Source: CAYVAP01 sp964343195
GTDB lineage: Bacteria > Bacteroidota > Bacteroidia > J057
Direction: 5' to 3'
Assembly: GCA_964343195.1 (NCBI GenBank)
Contig: CAYFIR010000070.1
Span: 1-32,680 of the forward strand
DNA length: 32,680 bases
Shown: piece after piece, positions 16,142 to 24,384 of the stretch
Layout of the letters: every line of letters begins with the position of its first letter
Position numbering within the stretch: position 1 is the stretch's first letter
Notes under the pieces: model-generated
Told to the model about the DNA's origin: nothing
What the model saw: the letters and a program-made list of their open reading frames with translations, nothing else
The model's database searches: none
Translations under genes and position numbers: made by a program

Positions 16142-17134
16142 ATGGCCCGAAAATCGAAACGTAAATCTCCGGCTGAAGCCAACCTCCCGGACCGCCCGCT
16201 CATCGAGGGGCGGGTAATTCGGTCTGTTGGGTCAAGTCATCGGGTGCAGGTCGAAGATGGAAGCCGGGTAGAATGCATTGTAAGAGGGAAGTTCCGGATC
16301 AAAGGAGTGAACAGTACTAACCCTGTCGCAGTAGGCGACTGGGTGAAATTACTTCCTCCGGAGGAGGAAACTGAAAAAGGGGTAATCACAGAAATTCTTC
16401 CGAGAAAGAATTATATCCTTCGCAAGGCCATTGCCCATGCGCGCAAGGTTCACATCCTGGCAGCTAATGTCGATCAGGCCATCCTGGTGTTCACTGTCAG
16501 GCAGCCTGCGACCTCCACGGGCTTTGCCAATCGTTTCCTTACCGTAGCCGAAGCCTATGGCATCCCCGCCAGGGTCGTCATCAACAAGGTGGACCTGCTT
16601 ACCGAATCCGAGGACCTTGCCCGATTGGAGGAAATCAGGGGCATCTACGAGGGCGTTGGCTACCCTGTAGTGACAGTCAATTCGCTGGATCCGGATTACA
16701 GAAAGGAGGTGAGTGCCCTGCTTCAGGGACAGGTAAGCTTTGTCGGCGGACATTCCGGGGCTGGAAAGTCTACGCTGATCAATCTGATTGATCCTGCTCT
16801 CAATCTCAGAACCAGCGAGGTATCCGGTTACAACCAGAAAGGCACCCATACCACCGTCTACGCTGAGATGTTCTCCCTGCAGGGAGGAGGCTATATCATT
16901 GATTCTCCCGGAATCAAGGAGCTGGGCCTTGCCGACTTTGAACGGGAAGAGCTGGGCCATTTTTTCCCGGAAATCCGCGACCGGATGAATGATTGCCGCT
17001 TTTCCAATTGTCTGCACGTCGATGAACCAAAGTGTGCCATCAAGGCTGCCGTAGAATCCGGTGATGTCCATGCCTCTCGCTATGACAGCTATCTCCGCAT
17101 GATGGTAGAAATTGCAGAGAATCGGGAATTTTGA
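16142..17134 (+). CDS. rsgA: ribosome small-subunit-dependent GTPase A
   Basis: The ATG at 16142 gives 330 aa; a GTG at 16130 is an alternative. RsgA is a GTPase that checks late 30S ribosome maturation. The motifs are in the circularly permuted order of the family. An OB-fold comes first (about residues 20-90), then G4 NKVD (148-151), the P-loop GHSGAGKS (203-210), G3 DSPG (254-257) and a zinc site CRFSNCLH plus EPKCAIK (C285, C290, H292, C298). The basic N-terminus (ARKSKRKSP) is usual. All key residues are intact. Confidence 0.96.
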   Translation: MARKSKRKSPAEANLPDRPLIEGRVIRSVGSSHRVQVEDGSRVECIVRGKFRIKGVNSTNPVAVGDWVKLLPPEEETEKGVITEILPRKNYILRKAIAHARKVHILAANVDQAILVFTVRQPATSTGFANRFLTVAEAYGIPARVVINKVDLLTESEDLARLEEIRGIYEGVGYPVVTVNSLDPDYRKEVSALLQGQVSFVGGHSGAGKSTLINLIDPALNLRTSEVSGYNQKGTHTTVYAEMFSLQGGGYIIDSPGIKELGLADFEREELGHFFPEIRDRMNDCRFSNCLHVDEPKCAIKAAVESGDVHASRYDSYLRMMVEIAENREF

Positions 17135-17189
17135 GACTGGCACCTTAGGCGGGTGTAACCTTTGCAACCCCCTGAGTTATGGAGCTGGA

Positions 17190-17212
17190 AGTGCCACTTG
17201 CCTGTGGGCACT
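17190..17212 (+). other. small hairpin between rsgA and the PIG-L-like gene
   Basis: AGTGCC and GGCACT form a 6-bp stem with an 11-nt loop, 34 nt before the ATG at 17246. No T-run follows. Its function is unknown. Confidence 0.3.
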
Positions 17213-17245
17213 ATCCATATTCCACTGCCTGTCAAAAGTTGCCTC

Positions 17246-18124
17246 ATGAAAAAAATCCTTGGAGCTACCGCTTTGGTTCTGTTGAGCCTGTTTGTCGTAG
17301 GAGTCACCCACTTTCTCCTGCTCAAACCCCAAATTCAGGATACTGAAATTCCTGTCATGCAAACCCCTGAAGCCTTGATTGGCGGAGAAAGAGTCGGGGT
17401 AGTCGTGGCACATGATGACGATTACCTTGCAGCTGCCGCCACCCTTCAGCATCTGGTTGAGCAAGGGATAGAAGTCCATTACCTATGCCTCACCAACCAC
17501 GACCATCACGGCATGGCCGAGGTGCGTCGCAAGGAAACCCATGAAGCCATGAACCTGTTGAAGGCTAGTTCTGTACAGATTCTGGACATGGATCTGGCAG
17601 ATAGCAGTGTCTCTTATCTTCCCATTCCGAAGGAAACTTTTGCCGATCATTACGACCTGGAACTTATCCGGTCGGTTATTGAAGATTTCGTCAGGGAAAA
17701 AAAGCCAACGGCCATTTTTACCCTCGACCATGAAATCGGAGGCTATGGCCATCCTGACCATGTCGTGGTGAGTCAGACCGTTCATGATGTTCTACAGGAA
17801 AATTCCGACAGCCTTGCTTCTTCTCTGAATCAGATTTGGGAAATTGTCTATGCAGATCCGTTGGAAGCCTATGTAAATGGTGAGGCAGCAGTGTACCTGA
17901 AAGCCATGGAGGTCTATGAACAACCTGGTGGTATGCCGACTCCCAATCGGGCTTTTCCCGTAGGCAAGTTTGGCGAAAACAGGCTTTCCCTCATCCGTAC
18001 CCATGCCTCGCAGCACAACAGCCTCAAAAAATTCTTTCCAGGGTATCACCTTTACCCTTCCTGGCTATATAACTGGCTCTACGACACGGAGTATTTTCGG
18101 GTCATAGGGTTGTCAGATGCGTAG
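17246..18124 (+). CDS. membrane-anchored PIG-L/LmbE family deacetylase-like protein
   Basis: The ATG at 17246 gives 292 aa that begin with an N-terminal membrane segment (ILGATALVLLSLFVVGVTHFLLL). The soluble domain is therefore probably periplasmic or membrane-tethered. The PIG-L fold deacetylates N-acetylglucosamine conjugates with zinc. Its first motif, normally AHPDDE, reads AHDDDY here (VVVAHDDDYLAAAATL). The His and both Asp positions are kept, while Pro and Glu are changed. The second motif GHPDH is intact (GGYGHPDHVVV). Activity is thus plausible, with altered substrate recognition. An upstream frame from 17162 lacks a signal-like start and is not preferred. Confidence 0.85.
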   Translation: MKKILGATALVLLSLFVVGVTHFLLLKPQIQDTEIPVMQTPEALIGGERVGVVVAHDDDYLAAAATLQHLVEQGIEVHYLCLTNHDHHGMAEVRRKETHEAMNLLKASSVQILDMDLADSSVSYLPIPKETFADHYDLELIRSVIEDFVREKKPTAIFTLDHEIGGYGHPDHVVVSQTVHDVLQENSDSLASSLNQIWEIVYADPLEAYVNGEAAVYLKAMEVYEQPGGMPTPNRAFPVGKFGENRLSLIRTHASQHNSLKKFFPGYHLYPSWLYNWLYDTEYFRVIGLSDA

Positions 18125-18137
18125 GTCGATGGACAAA

Positions 18138-18235
18138 AGGTATGGAGCGTATGCAGGATGTGGAGTTTCGAATCTGCTAGCGGCCTTCGGGCACTTTAAT
18201 TAATTCTAGAAGGTTCCTGCATATACCCCATACCT
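18138..18235. repeat. 21-bp imperfect inverted repeat (18/21) between convergent genes
   Basis: AGGTATGGAGCGTATGCAGGA (18138-18158) matches the reverse complement of 18215-18235 except for three positions. The 56-nt spacer contains a GCC-TTCG-GGC tetraloop hairpin (about 18183-18192). Read on the minus strand, the outer stem is followed by TTTTG, so it could end the fabH transcript. Otherwise it may be a small inverted-repeat element. It lies between the stops of the PIG-L gene and fabH. Confidence 0.6.
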
Positions 18236-18255
18236 AAATGCTTGTGCCCTCATCC

Positions 18256-19260
18256 TTACCAACGGATCAGTGCCGATCCCCAGGTAAAGCCAGAGCCAAA
18301 GGCAGCGAGGCAGACAAGATCCCCTTCTTTGACTTTGCCCAATTCCCATGCTTCGTTGAGGGCGATGGGAATGGAGGCCGCAGTAGTATTCCCGTATTTC
18401 TGGATGTTGTTGTGGACTTTCTCTTCGGGTAAGCCCAGCGTACGGCGCACCGCTTCTGCAATGCGGAGGTTAGCCTGATGCGGAATGAACAGGTCAATGT
18501 CCTCTGGCTTGTGGCCCGTCGCATTCAGAGCCTCCATGATGACTTCCGGGAATTTTTCCACGGCAAATTTGAAGACATAGCGTCCGTTCATCACAGGATA
18601 GATGTCTCCCTGGTCAATCATCTCATGGGTGATGTGACGTTCTTTATGACCTGAAGGATACAGGGTTGCCAGTTGCTCAGCGTGCTCGCCGTCAGCGTGA
18701 AGGTGAGTAGTCAGGATGCCGCGGTTGTCCTCTTCAGTTGCTTGCAGGATAGCGGCCCCGGCTCCATCTCCAAATAGTACCGTGACATTGCGGCCTTCGT
18801 CGGAAAAGTCCAGTCCTGAAGAGTGGATTTCAGATCCTATTAGCAGGACGGTCTTGTACATACCGGTTTTGATGAACTGATCAGCAATAGACAGTCCATA
18901 GACAAATCCTGAACATTGTGTACGAATATCCAGGGCTGGTATACCTTTTCCATTAATGCCAAGTTCCCGCTGCACCAGCACACCGGAGCCGGGAAACATA
19001 TAGTCGGGATTCAGGGTGGCAAAAATGATGAAATCAACATCATCAGGCGTAAGGCCCGCACGATCCAGTGCCATTCGGGCAGCAGCAGTACCCATGTTGG
19101 CGACCGTATCTTTGCCAGGAGTAAAGTAGCGACGTTGCTCTATGCCGGAACGCTCCCTGATCCATTCATCAGAGGTGTTCATGCGTTGAGATAGGTCGTC
19201 GTTGGTTACGACATTGTCAGGAACATAGTAGCCAAGAGATAAGATGCGTGAGCGAAGCAT
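18256..19260 (-). CDS. fabH: beta-ketoacyl-ACP synthase III
   Basis: This 334-aa enzyme condenses acetyl-CoA (or a branched acyl-CoA) with malonyl-ACP to start fatty-acid synthesis. The catalytic triad is intact: C116 in IRTQCSGF, H261 in IPHQANLRI and N291 in KYGNTTAASIP. The C-terminal AAFGSGFTWGS is also typical. The length is normal and the protein is cytosolic. The gene is not in a fab cluster. Upstream on the same strand is a 61-aa membrane protein gene, 90 nt away. Whether this is the main FabH or a paralogue cannot be decided from the window. Confidence 0.95.
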   Translation of the reverse strand: MLRSRILSLGYYVPDNVVTNDDLSQRMNTSDEWIRERSGIEQRRYFTPGKDTVANMGTAAARMALDRAGLTPDDVDFIIFATLNPDYMFPGSGVLVQRELGINGKGIPALDIRTQCSGFVYGLSIADQFIKTGMYKTVLLIGSEIHSSGLDFSDEGRNVTVLFGDGAGAAILQATEEDNRGILTTHLHADGEHAEQLATLYPSGHKERHITHEMIDQGDIYPVMNGRYVFKFAVEKFPEVIMEALNATGHKPEDIDLFIPHQANLRIAEAVRRTLGLPEEKVHNNIQKYGNTTAASIPIALNEAWELGKVKEGDLVCLAAFGSGFTWGSALIRW

Positions 19261-19350
19261 GTAGTAGAATCAATTGAAGGTGATAGACTGTGGTCGGAAG
19301 TGCCGACCGAGCCTATCTAAATTCCTTCTTTTCCACTAGAATGCCAAGTA

Positions 19351-19536
19351 TTACGCTTTGCTACTTTCCATCATGTCACATACTTCAAGGAAAAAGGCGA
19401 GATCTTTCACCTTGGTCCCTTTTTTCTTCCCACACTGGCAGGGCTCTTCCTTTTTGGGAGGAGTGGGGGCAAAGACAATGCTCATAAAGTGCCAAAAGAA
19501 AATGGACCCGATAAGAAGAAGAAGTGCGTCAGCCAT
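19351..19536 (-). CDS. small membrane protein with CxCGKKKG motif
   Basis: The ATG at 19534-19536 gives 61 aa; a TTG at 19545 would add three residues. An N-terminal hydrophobic segment (LLLLIGSIFFWHFMSIVF, about residues 5-22) is followed by a Pro-Lys-Glu linker and PCQCGKKKGTKVKDLAFFL. Codon choice looks like that of its neighbours. The CxC plus basic cluster could bind metal or nucleic acid, but I know no family for it. It may be transcribed with fabH. It could still be a chance ORF, since it is short. Confidence 0.5.
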   Translation of the reverse strand: MADALLLLIGSIFFWHFMSIVFAPTPPKKEEPCQCGKKKGTKVKDLAFFLEVCDMMESSKA

Positions 19537-19868
19537 TAGAAACAAGGATTTGAGAGTTGGTTGCTTTGAATTACGATTTGATACACACGTGCCGATTGGG
19601 CATGAAAAGCCTGGTCTGAAATCCGTAAGGATTCAGCTTTTCGGGAAACTGGACAAAAGCTTCCTGGTTGCTCCATATAGGAGCAAGTGCTCGGTTTGAG
19701 CGTGGATCAATAAGGGAAAGCTATTGGTCTTCTGACAATATAAATATACGATTTTCCTCTTAAAGGTTACTTGATTTTTGATATTTTACGCACATCGTGA
19801 CAGATATTGGCATTGTTTCGCAGAGGTGAATCAATTCGGATTAAGTGATTGGCTGTCAGTTATTTGTG
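19537..19868. other. intergenic region without recognised features
   Basis: This 332-nt gap between two minus-strand genes has no convincing ORF, tRNA, terminator or TAnnTTTG promoter on the minus strand. The part at 19730-19800 is AT-rich. It presumably holds the promoter of the small membrane protein gene. Confidence 0.5.
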
Positions 19869-21725
19869 TTATTTGTACCCCTCTGCCTGTAGCGTAAAGA
19901 GCTCAGCGTAAGTGCCTCCCGTAGCCAACAACTCTTCATGTGAGCCGATTTCTACCTTTTGCCCATTTTCAAGTACCAGTATCCGGTCCGCCATTCTAAC
20001 GGTGGAAAATCGATGTGAGATCAAAACGGCAGATTTACCTTTGGTGAGTTCCGAAAAACGCTGAAATACCTCATACTCCGCTCGGGCGTCAAGTGCAGAC
20101 GTAGGTTCATCCAGGATAAGTAGCTGGGCATCACGCATGTACGCACGCCCTAAGGCAATTTTTTGCCATTGGCCGCCCGAAAGCTCAACTCCGTCGTCAA
20201 AGCGGCGACCAAGTCGCTGATCATACTGCCCCGGCAGGCCGTCGATCACCTTGTCGGCAAGACTTTTTTCCGCTGCATTTAGCACCCTGGATTCATCATC
20301 GCGTGCATCAATGCGGCCTACAGAGATATTGTCCCCAGCAGTAAGCTGAAACTTCACGAAATCCTGGAAGATAACTCCCACGGCGGACCGAAGTTCCTGT
20401 AGGTCGTATTCTCTCAGGTCATGGCCATCCAGCAGGATCCTGCCTTCACTGGGATCGTACAGTCTGGCGAGTAGTTTGACGAGGGTGGTTTTACCTGCTC
20501 CATTTTCTCCTACCAGGGCGAGTTTCTCTCCGGCATTGAGGGTGAAGCTGACCTCCCGGAGTGCATACTTATCGGTGCTGGGATAGTGAAAACTGACGCC
20601 CTCAAAGCGGAACCCTTCCCTGATGGGATTGGGGAAAGGCCGCGGACTGCTGGGGGACTGGATTTCTGGTTTGATGGCCAAAAAGTCAAACAGGTCCTGT
20701 AGGTACAGGGCGCTTTGGGCGATGGTACTAAACCGACTCAGGACTCCCCTCAGTGACCCACGCAGTCGGCTAAATGATCCAGACAAAAAGGTCAGGGTTC
20801 CGAGCGTGATCTGGCCGTTGATGGCCTGAAGGATAATGATAACGTAAGCAGCGTAATAGCCAAGATCGCCCAGGCTGTTGAAAATAAAGCCCCATAGCGC
20901 TCGTTTTCGAGCAAGCTGCGCATTAGCCTGATAAAACTTATCTGCTAGCATGGCAAAGCGATCCCTTAGAAATCCATCCAGCCCAAATATCTTGACCTCC
21001 TTGGCGGTGGTGTCACTGGCCCCGATATACCGCAGGTAATCAAGTTCGCGGCGCTCTGGAGTCCAGCCCCGTGCCAGGGAATAGCTTCGCTGGTTAAAAT
21101 GCGTCTCACTGATGAAAGCCGGGATCACGGCGAGGACCAGTAGGAGTATAAGCCATGGACTGAAGAAAATCAGGCCGGCAGCCAGGAAAATAATGGAGAT
21201 CAACTGCTGCACCTGTTCCAGTAACTGGGAGAGCAAAACCGACCTTCCGGTAGTCTGTCGCCGTGCCCGTTCCATTTTGTCGTAAAAGGTGGAGTCCTCG
21301 AACTGTGGCAGGTCCAGACGGGCCGCATGTTCGATGATCCGGACTGAGGTTTCATTGGAAAACTTGTCTCCCAGCAAAGCATCCAATAGGGAGATCCCAC
21401 GGTTCAACCCGGCCGAGAGTAGCGCGAGGCCCAGCTCCAGGCCTACCAGTAGCCAGAGGTAGCTGGTGCTGGGAACCGCTTCTCCCATTTGCAGTACTAC
21501 TTCATCTATGATGAGCTTGCCGATGTAAAGGGTAGAAACGGGTATGCCAGCCTGTAATATTCTGAGGACAATGTTGCCCAGGGCAAGGCGGGAGTCTGTC
21601 TGCCAGATCATCCGGAGAAAGGGCGGCAGGTATTTGAGGGCTTCCATGTTTTCACGAAAACTCAATTCTCCGCCGTACTTTTCGTTTCGCGCAGAAGCTT
21701 TGAATATCTTTGACCAAAAAGTCAT
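19869..21725 (-). CDS. ABC exporter, fused transmembrane and ATP-binding domains
   Basis: This 618-aa half-transporter has a membrane domain (about residues 35-340, several hydrophobic helices such as IIFLAAGLIFFSPWLILLLVLAV) and a nucleotide-binding domain. The Walker A GENGAGKTTL lies near residue 404, the signature ELSGGQ near 512, Walker B LLILDEPTSALD near 533 and the H-loop ISHRFSTVR after it. All ATPase motifs are intact, so it should work as a homodimeric exporter of lipids, peptides or drugs in the inner membrane. No periplasmic adaptor or TolC gene is adjacent. The substrate cannot be inferred. Confidence 0.92.
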   Translation of the reverse strand: MTFWSKIFKASARNEKYGGELSFRENMEALKYLPPFLRMIWQTDSRLALGNIVLRILQAGIPVSTLYIGKLIIDEVVLQMGEAVPSTSYLWLLVGLELGLALLSAGLNRGISLLDALLGDKFSNETSVRIIEHAARLDLPQFEDSTFYDKMERARRQTTGRSVLLSQLLEQVQQLISIIFLAAGLIFFSPWLILLLVLAVIPAFISETHFNQRSYSLARGWTPERRELDYLRYIGASDTTAKEVKIFGLDGFLRDRFAMLADKFYQANAQLARKRALWGFIFNSLGDLGYYAAYVIIILQAINGQITLGTLTFLSGSFSRLRGSLRGVLSRFSTIAQSALYLQDLFDFLAIKPEIQSPSSPRPFPNPIREGFRFEGVSFHYPSTDKYALREVSFTLNAGEKLALVGENGAGKTTLVKLLARLYDPSEGRILLDGHDLREYDLQELRSAVGVIFQDFVKFQLTAGDNISVGRIDARDDESRVLNAAEKSLADKVIDGLPGQYDQRLGRRFDDGVELSGGQWQKIALGRAYMRDAQLLILDEPTSALDARAEYEVFQRFSELTKGKSAVLISHRFSTVRMADRILVLENGQKVEIGSHEELLATGGTYAELFTLQAEGYK

Positions 21726-21948
21726 AGGGTATGCTTGGTTATGGGTGGATCGTTATCAATAGATGAGTCCAGGTCAACGTTTTCAAACCAGGATGGTTAG
21801 AGGCGCAGTTGTTTTTGGGAAAATGTTCATCATGACGACTCGGCTCCTTTATGGAGCATCCAAAAGGGATTGTTCCTTTTGTTCGCTTTCTTAAGTTAAC
21901 TGACATTCTCCAACCCCGAGTAGTTATCCTGAGCAAAAAAGCTTTTCT

Positions 21949-22977
21949 ATGAAGACCCCTGGAATACTGGTAAATGTGACACTGGCTTTGTGCCTTTTGG
22001 GACTAATACCAGTCGTGGTAGTAGCTCAGACTCCCTTTGTGGCGTCGACCTTCCCACAGGATCGGGCTGAAAATCTGGACTGCAACTTTGCCCTGGTAGC
22101 CACACTGGTCTTCCCCTCAGAAGCGACAAGCCTGGACCCCGCTACCCTGGGACTGCCCCACGTGGTAAAACTTTATCCCCTCTATTCCCCTGATAGCCTG
22201 ATTTCAGTGCTGGTAGAAGAAGATGATTTCAACAACCTTCGGGTCATTAGCCAGCAGAGATTGATCCCCAATACCACCTACATACTGACCATCACGAGTA
22301 AACTGGCGGATAGCCGGGGATTTGCTTTTAACCCCGTTTCCTTTCAGTTCCGAACGGGAAATTGTGAAAAAAAGGAAGACATTGAGGCTGATATTCCAGT
22401 AAAGCCTCTTGAACTGGATCCTGATGCCATCCAGACCCTGATGTCTCCCCCACAGTTAAACACGGTGGAGGACTCGGTCCAGATACGCTGGCAAACCGAG
22501 AGGGAGTTTCTTACCCAGTACTTTTTGGTCCAGCGAGCAGATGGAGATGGAGAGTTCAATGCGATCGGGAAAGTAAGAGGTGCTGGAGAAAGTCAGGTGT
22601 TGCAACGGTACTTCTGGTATGACCAGCGGATAAGCCCCGGAACCTACCGTTATCGAATTCTGGCCGTGGATCAACTCGGAGGGTTGAGTTTTTCTGACAC
22701 TGTGCTGTACTACCACGAGGGAGTCAAGTGGAACAAACGATTGATCCCGGAAGGGGGACCTTTGCAACTGACGTTCTATCAGGCAACACGCAGTACCCTG
22801 GTAGCCCTGGTTTATAACACCGATCGTGAAGTGGTCAAGCGTTTTGCCGGATTCATCGAAAAAGGAGAAACCAATCAGACGATCTCGCTGGAGGGACTTG
22901 AGCCCGGGAACTACGTCGTCATGCTGAAGACTCCCACCCGACAATGGGTAAATGGCATCAGGGTCCTGGATCGGTGA
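21949..22977 (+). CDS. secreted protein with Ig-like/FN3-like domains and T9SS-type C-terminal tail
   Basis: This 342-aa protein starts with a signal peptide (VTLALCLLGLIPVVVVAQ). Residues 29-140 resemble a bacterial Ig-like (Big_5) domain: PFVASTFPQDRAENL, NTTYILTITSKLADSRGFAF, then VSFQFRTGN. Residues about 165-260 look like a fibronectin type III fold (VQIRWQTEREFLTQYFLVQR, PGTYRYRILAVDQLG). The last 75 residues end LEPGNYVVMLKTPTRQWVNG then IRVLDR. This matches the general L..G.Y.V......V..IRV.R pattern of type A T9SS sorting domains, so the protein is probably exported through the T9SS and anchored to the surface. The gene converges on the flippase gene with a 24-nt gap. Confidence 0.72.
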   Translation: MKTPGILVNVTLALCLLGLIPVVVVAQTPFVASTFPQDRAENLDCNFALVATLVFPSEATSLDPATLGLPHVVKLYPLYSPDSLISVLVEEDDFNNLRVISQQRLIPNTTYILTITSKLADSRGFAFNPVSFQFRTGNCEKKEDIEADIPVKPLELDPDAIQTLMSPPQLNTVEDSVQIRWQTEREFLTQYFLVQRADGDGEFNAIGKVRGAGESQVLQRYFWYDQRISPGTYRYRILAVDQLGGLSFSDTVLYYHEGVKWNKRLIPEGGPLQLTFYQATRSTLVALVYNTDREVVKRFAGFIEKGETNQTISLEGLEPGNYVVMLKTPTRQWVNGIRVLDR

Positions 22978-23001
22978 TGCCTGGGCTGGAATGGCTTATC
23001 T

Positions 23002-24384
23002 CTACTCCCCACCTGAGCTAATCTTCTGCTCGGCGGCAAGCCGATTGCCAGTCAACATATTCCATATCATCATAAACCCATTGCGATATAGCCGCAGAGA
23101 AAATCCGATGGTTGCCGAAAGGCGGACGCCGATTTCCCGATTCAGGACGATCAGACTGGCCCCCACAATTAATCCGTAGGTACCAATGGTGGCAGCAGCA
23201 GCTCCTTTTACACCAAAATAGCGAACCATGATATAATTGAGCGGGATATTGAGAGCTGCCCCAAAGGCAAATAGCCAGAATTGGTAGTGAGGTTTGCCTA
23301 TGGATTCTACTATGGTCCCAAACTGCCTGGAGAAAGGCAGCAGCAACGCATATAACATGACCAGTTGAAGAATAGGAACTGTGTCGATGTACCTGGGGCC
23401 TGCAACAAACACCAGCACCCATTCGGCAAATAGCGCAACGAAGAGCGCTCCGGGAATGATCATCGCCAGAATAACCCCTACGGATTTCTCGTAAATCCTC
23501 CTGATGGCTTCTGGTCCCTGTGACTTCATCCGCCTGGCACTTTGGGGAAAAACCACTGCCGCGATGGATTGTATGGGGACCTCGACCAAATGGGCTATTC
23601 GCATGGCGGTACTGTAACTGGCCACTCCAACCGGGGAGACCATGGCTCCCAGCATTACCTGATCGATGGTTTTGATCATGGAAGTACTGAAGTAAGTTCC
23701 GACGATGTACTTGCCATAGCGGACCAGTTCCCGAATTCGGCTAAAGCTGATGTGGCGGCTGAACCGCGCGACCCTAAAACCAGTGATAACTGCAACGAGG
23801 GCCCCCAACAGGATGCTCCCAAACTGTGCCCAGACGATAGAGACCAGGTCATGGGTATGATGAGGCGAGAAATAAATAAAAGCCACATAAGCGAAAAGGC
23901 TGCTGTGGCGGGCGAGGTTGGCAAAGAAGGTACCGTGGAACTGTAGGTGAGCCTGTTGAATTGCCAGAAAGTGATGGGAGAAACTCATCACAAAGGTGGA
24001 TAAGACATAAATCGCTAGCATCTTATCCAGTGGAGCCAGATTCCAGAAGTGTGTGACCACCCAGCCAATTCCCAGCAACATGACAGTGCTACCGATACTT
24101 TGTACCAGGCTGATGGTCAGAGAAGCAGTGCTTATTTCAGCCTGTTGATCTTTTTCAGTATGGATAGACAGGAATCGGACCAGGGCATTTTGAATGAGGC
24201 CGACTCGTATGAGTTCCACAATAGCCGCGAGGGTCAGATACAGGGACCAGATTCCAAAATCGGCCTTGCTAAGGGCCCTGACCATCAGGAAAAAGCTTAA
24301 AAAACGGAGAATTTGAACGCTGCCACGATCAAGGAGTGAGATAAAGCCCGATTTAAGCCAGTATGATTTTAGGTCAATCTTCAT
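23002..24384 (-). CDS. Wzx-type polysaccharide flippase (MOP superfamily)
   Basis: This 460-aa integral membrane protein has about 12-14 hydrophobic helices. Its N-terminal layout, GFISLLDRGSVQILRFLSFFLMVRALSKADFGIWSLYLT, is typical of polysaccharide flippases and O-antigen transporters. These move undecaprenyl-linked glycans across the inner membrane. Its ATG overlaps the stop of the upstream sugar-transferase-like gene by 4 nt (ATGA), so the two are translationally coupled. The C-terminus ends after the last helix with a short polar tail. No polymerase (Wzy) or glycosyltransferase genes are adjacent, so the flippase probably serves a glycan made elsewhere. Confidence 0.9.
   Translation of the reverse strand: MKIDLKSYWLKSGFISLLDRGSVQILRFLSFFLMVRALSKADFGIWSLYLTLAAIVELIRVGLIQNALVRFLSIHTEKDQQAEISTASLTISLVQSIGSTVMLLGIGWVVTHFWNLAPLDKMLAIYVLSTFVMSFSHHFLAIQQAHLQFHGTFFANLARHSSLFAYVAFIYFSPHHTHDLVSIVWAQFGSILLGALVAVITGFRVARFSRHISFSRIRELVRYGKYIVGTYFSTSMIKTIDQVMLGAMVSPVGVASYSTAMRIAHLVEVPIQSIAAVVFPQSARRMKSQGPEAIRRIYEKSVGVILAMIIPGALFVALFAEWVLVFVAGPRYIDTVPILQLVMLYALLLPFSRQFGTIVESIGKPHYQFWLFAFGAALNIPLNYIMVRYFGVKGAAAATIGTYGLIVGASLIVLNREIGVRLSATIGFSLRLYRNGFMMIWNMLTGNRLAAEQKISSGGE

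Noticed and set aside
17149..17165. TAACCTTTG as a promoter for the PIG-L-like gene
   Set aside because: The spacing inside the box is one base too long for TAnnTTTG and there is no -33 partner.
16349..17167. Minus-strand ORF of 272 aa opposite rsgA
   Set aside because: Long only because of rsgA codon use; the opposite frame has intact GTPase motifs.
18167..18210. Four restriction-type palindromes close together (TTCGAA, GCTAGC, TTAATTAA, TCTAGA), like a cloning linker
   Set aside because: The surrounding inverted repeat is continuous with native flanks and no vector sequence is present, so a natural AT-rich spacer is the simpler explanation.
19546..19868. Possible RNA gene in the gap before the ABC exporter gene
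   Set aside because: No cloverleaf, no strong stem with T-run and no conserved RNA motif could be found by eye.
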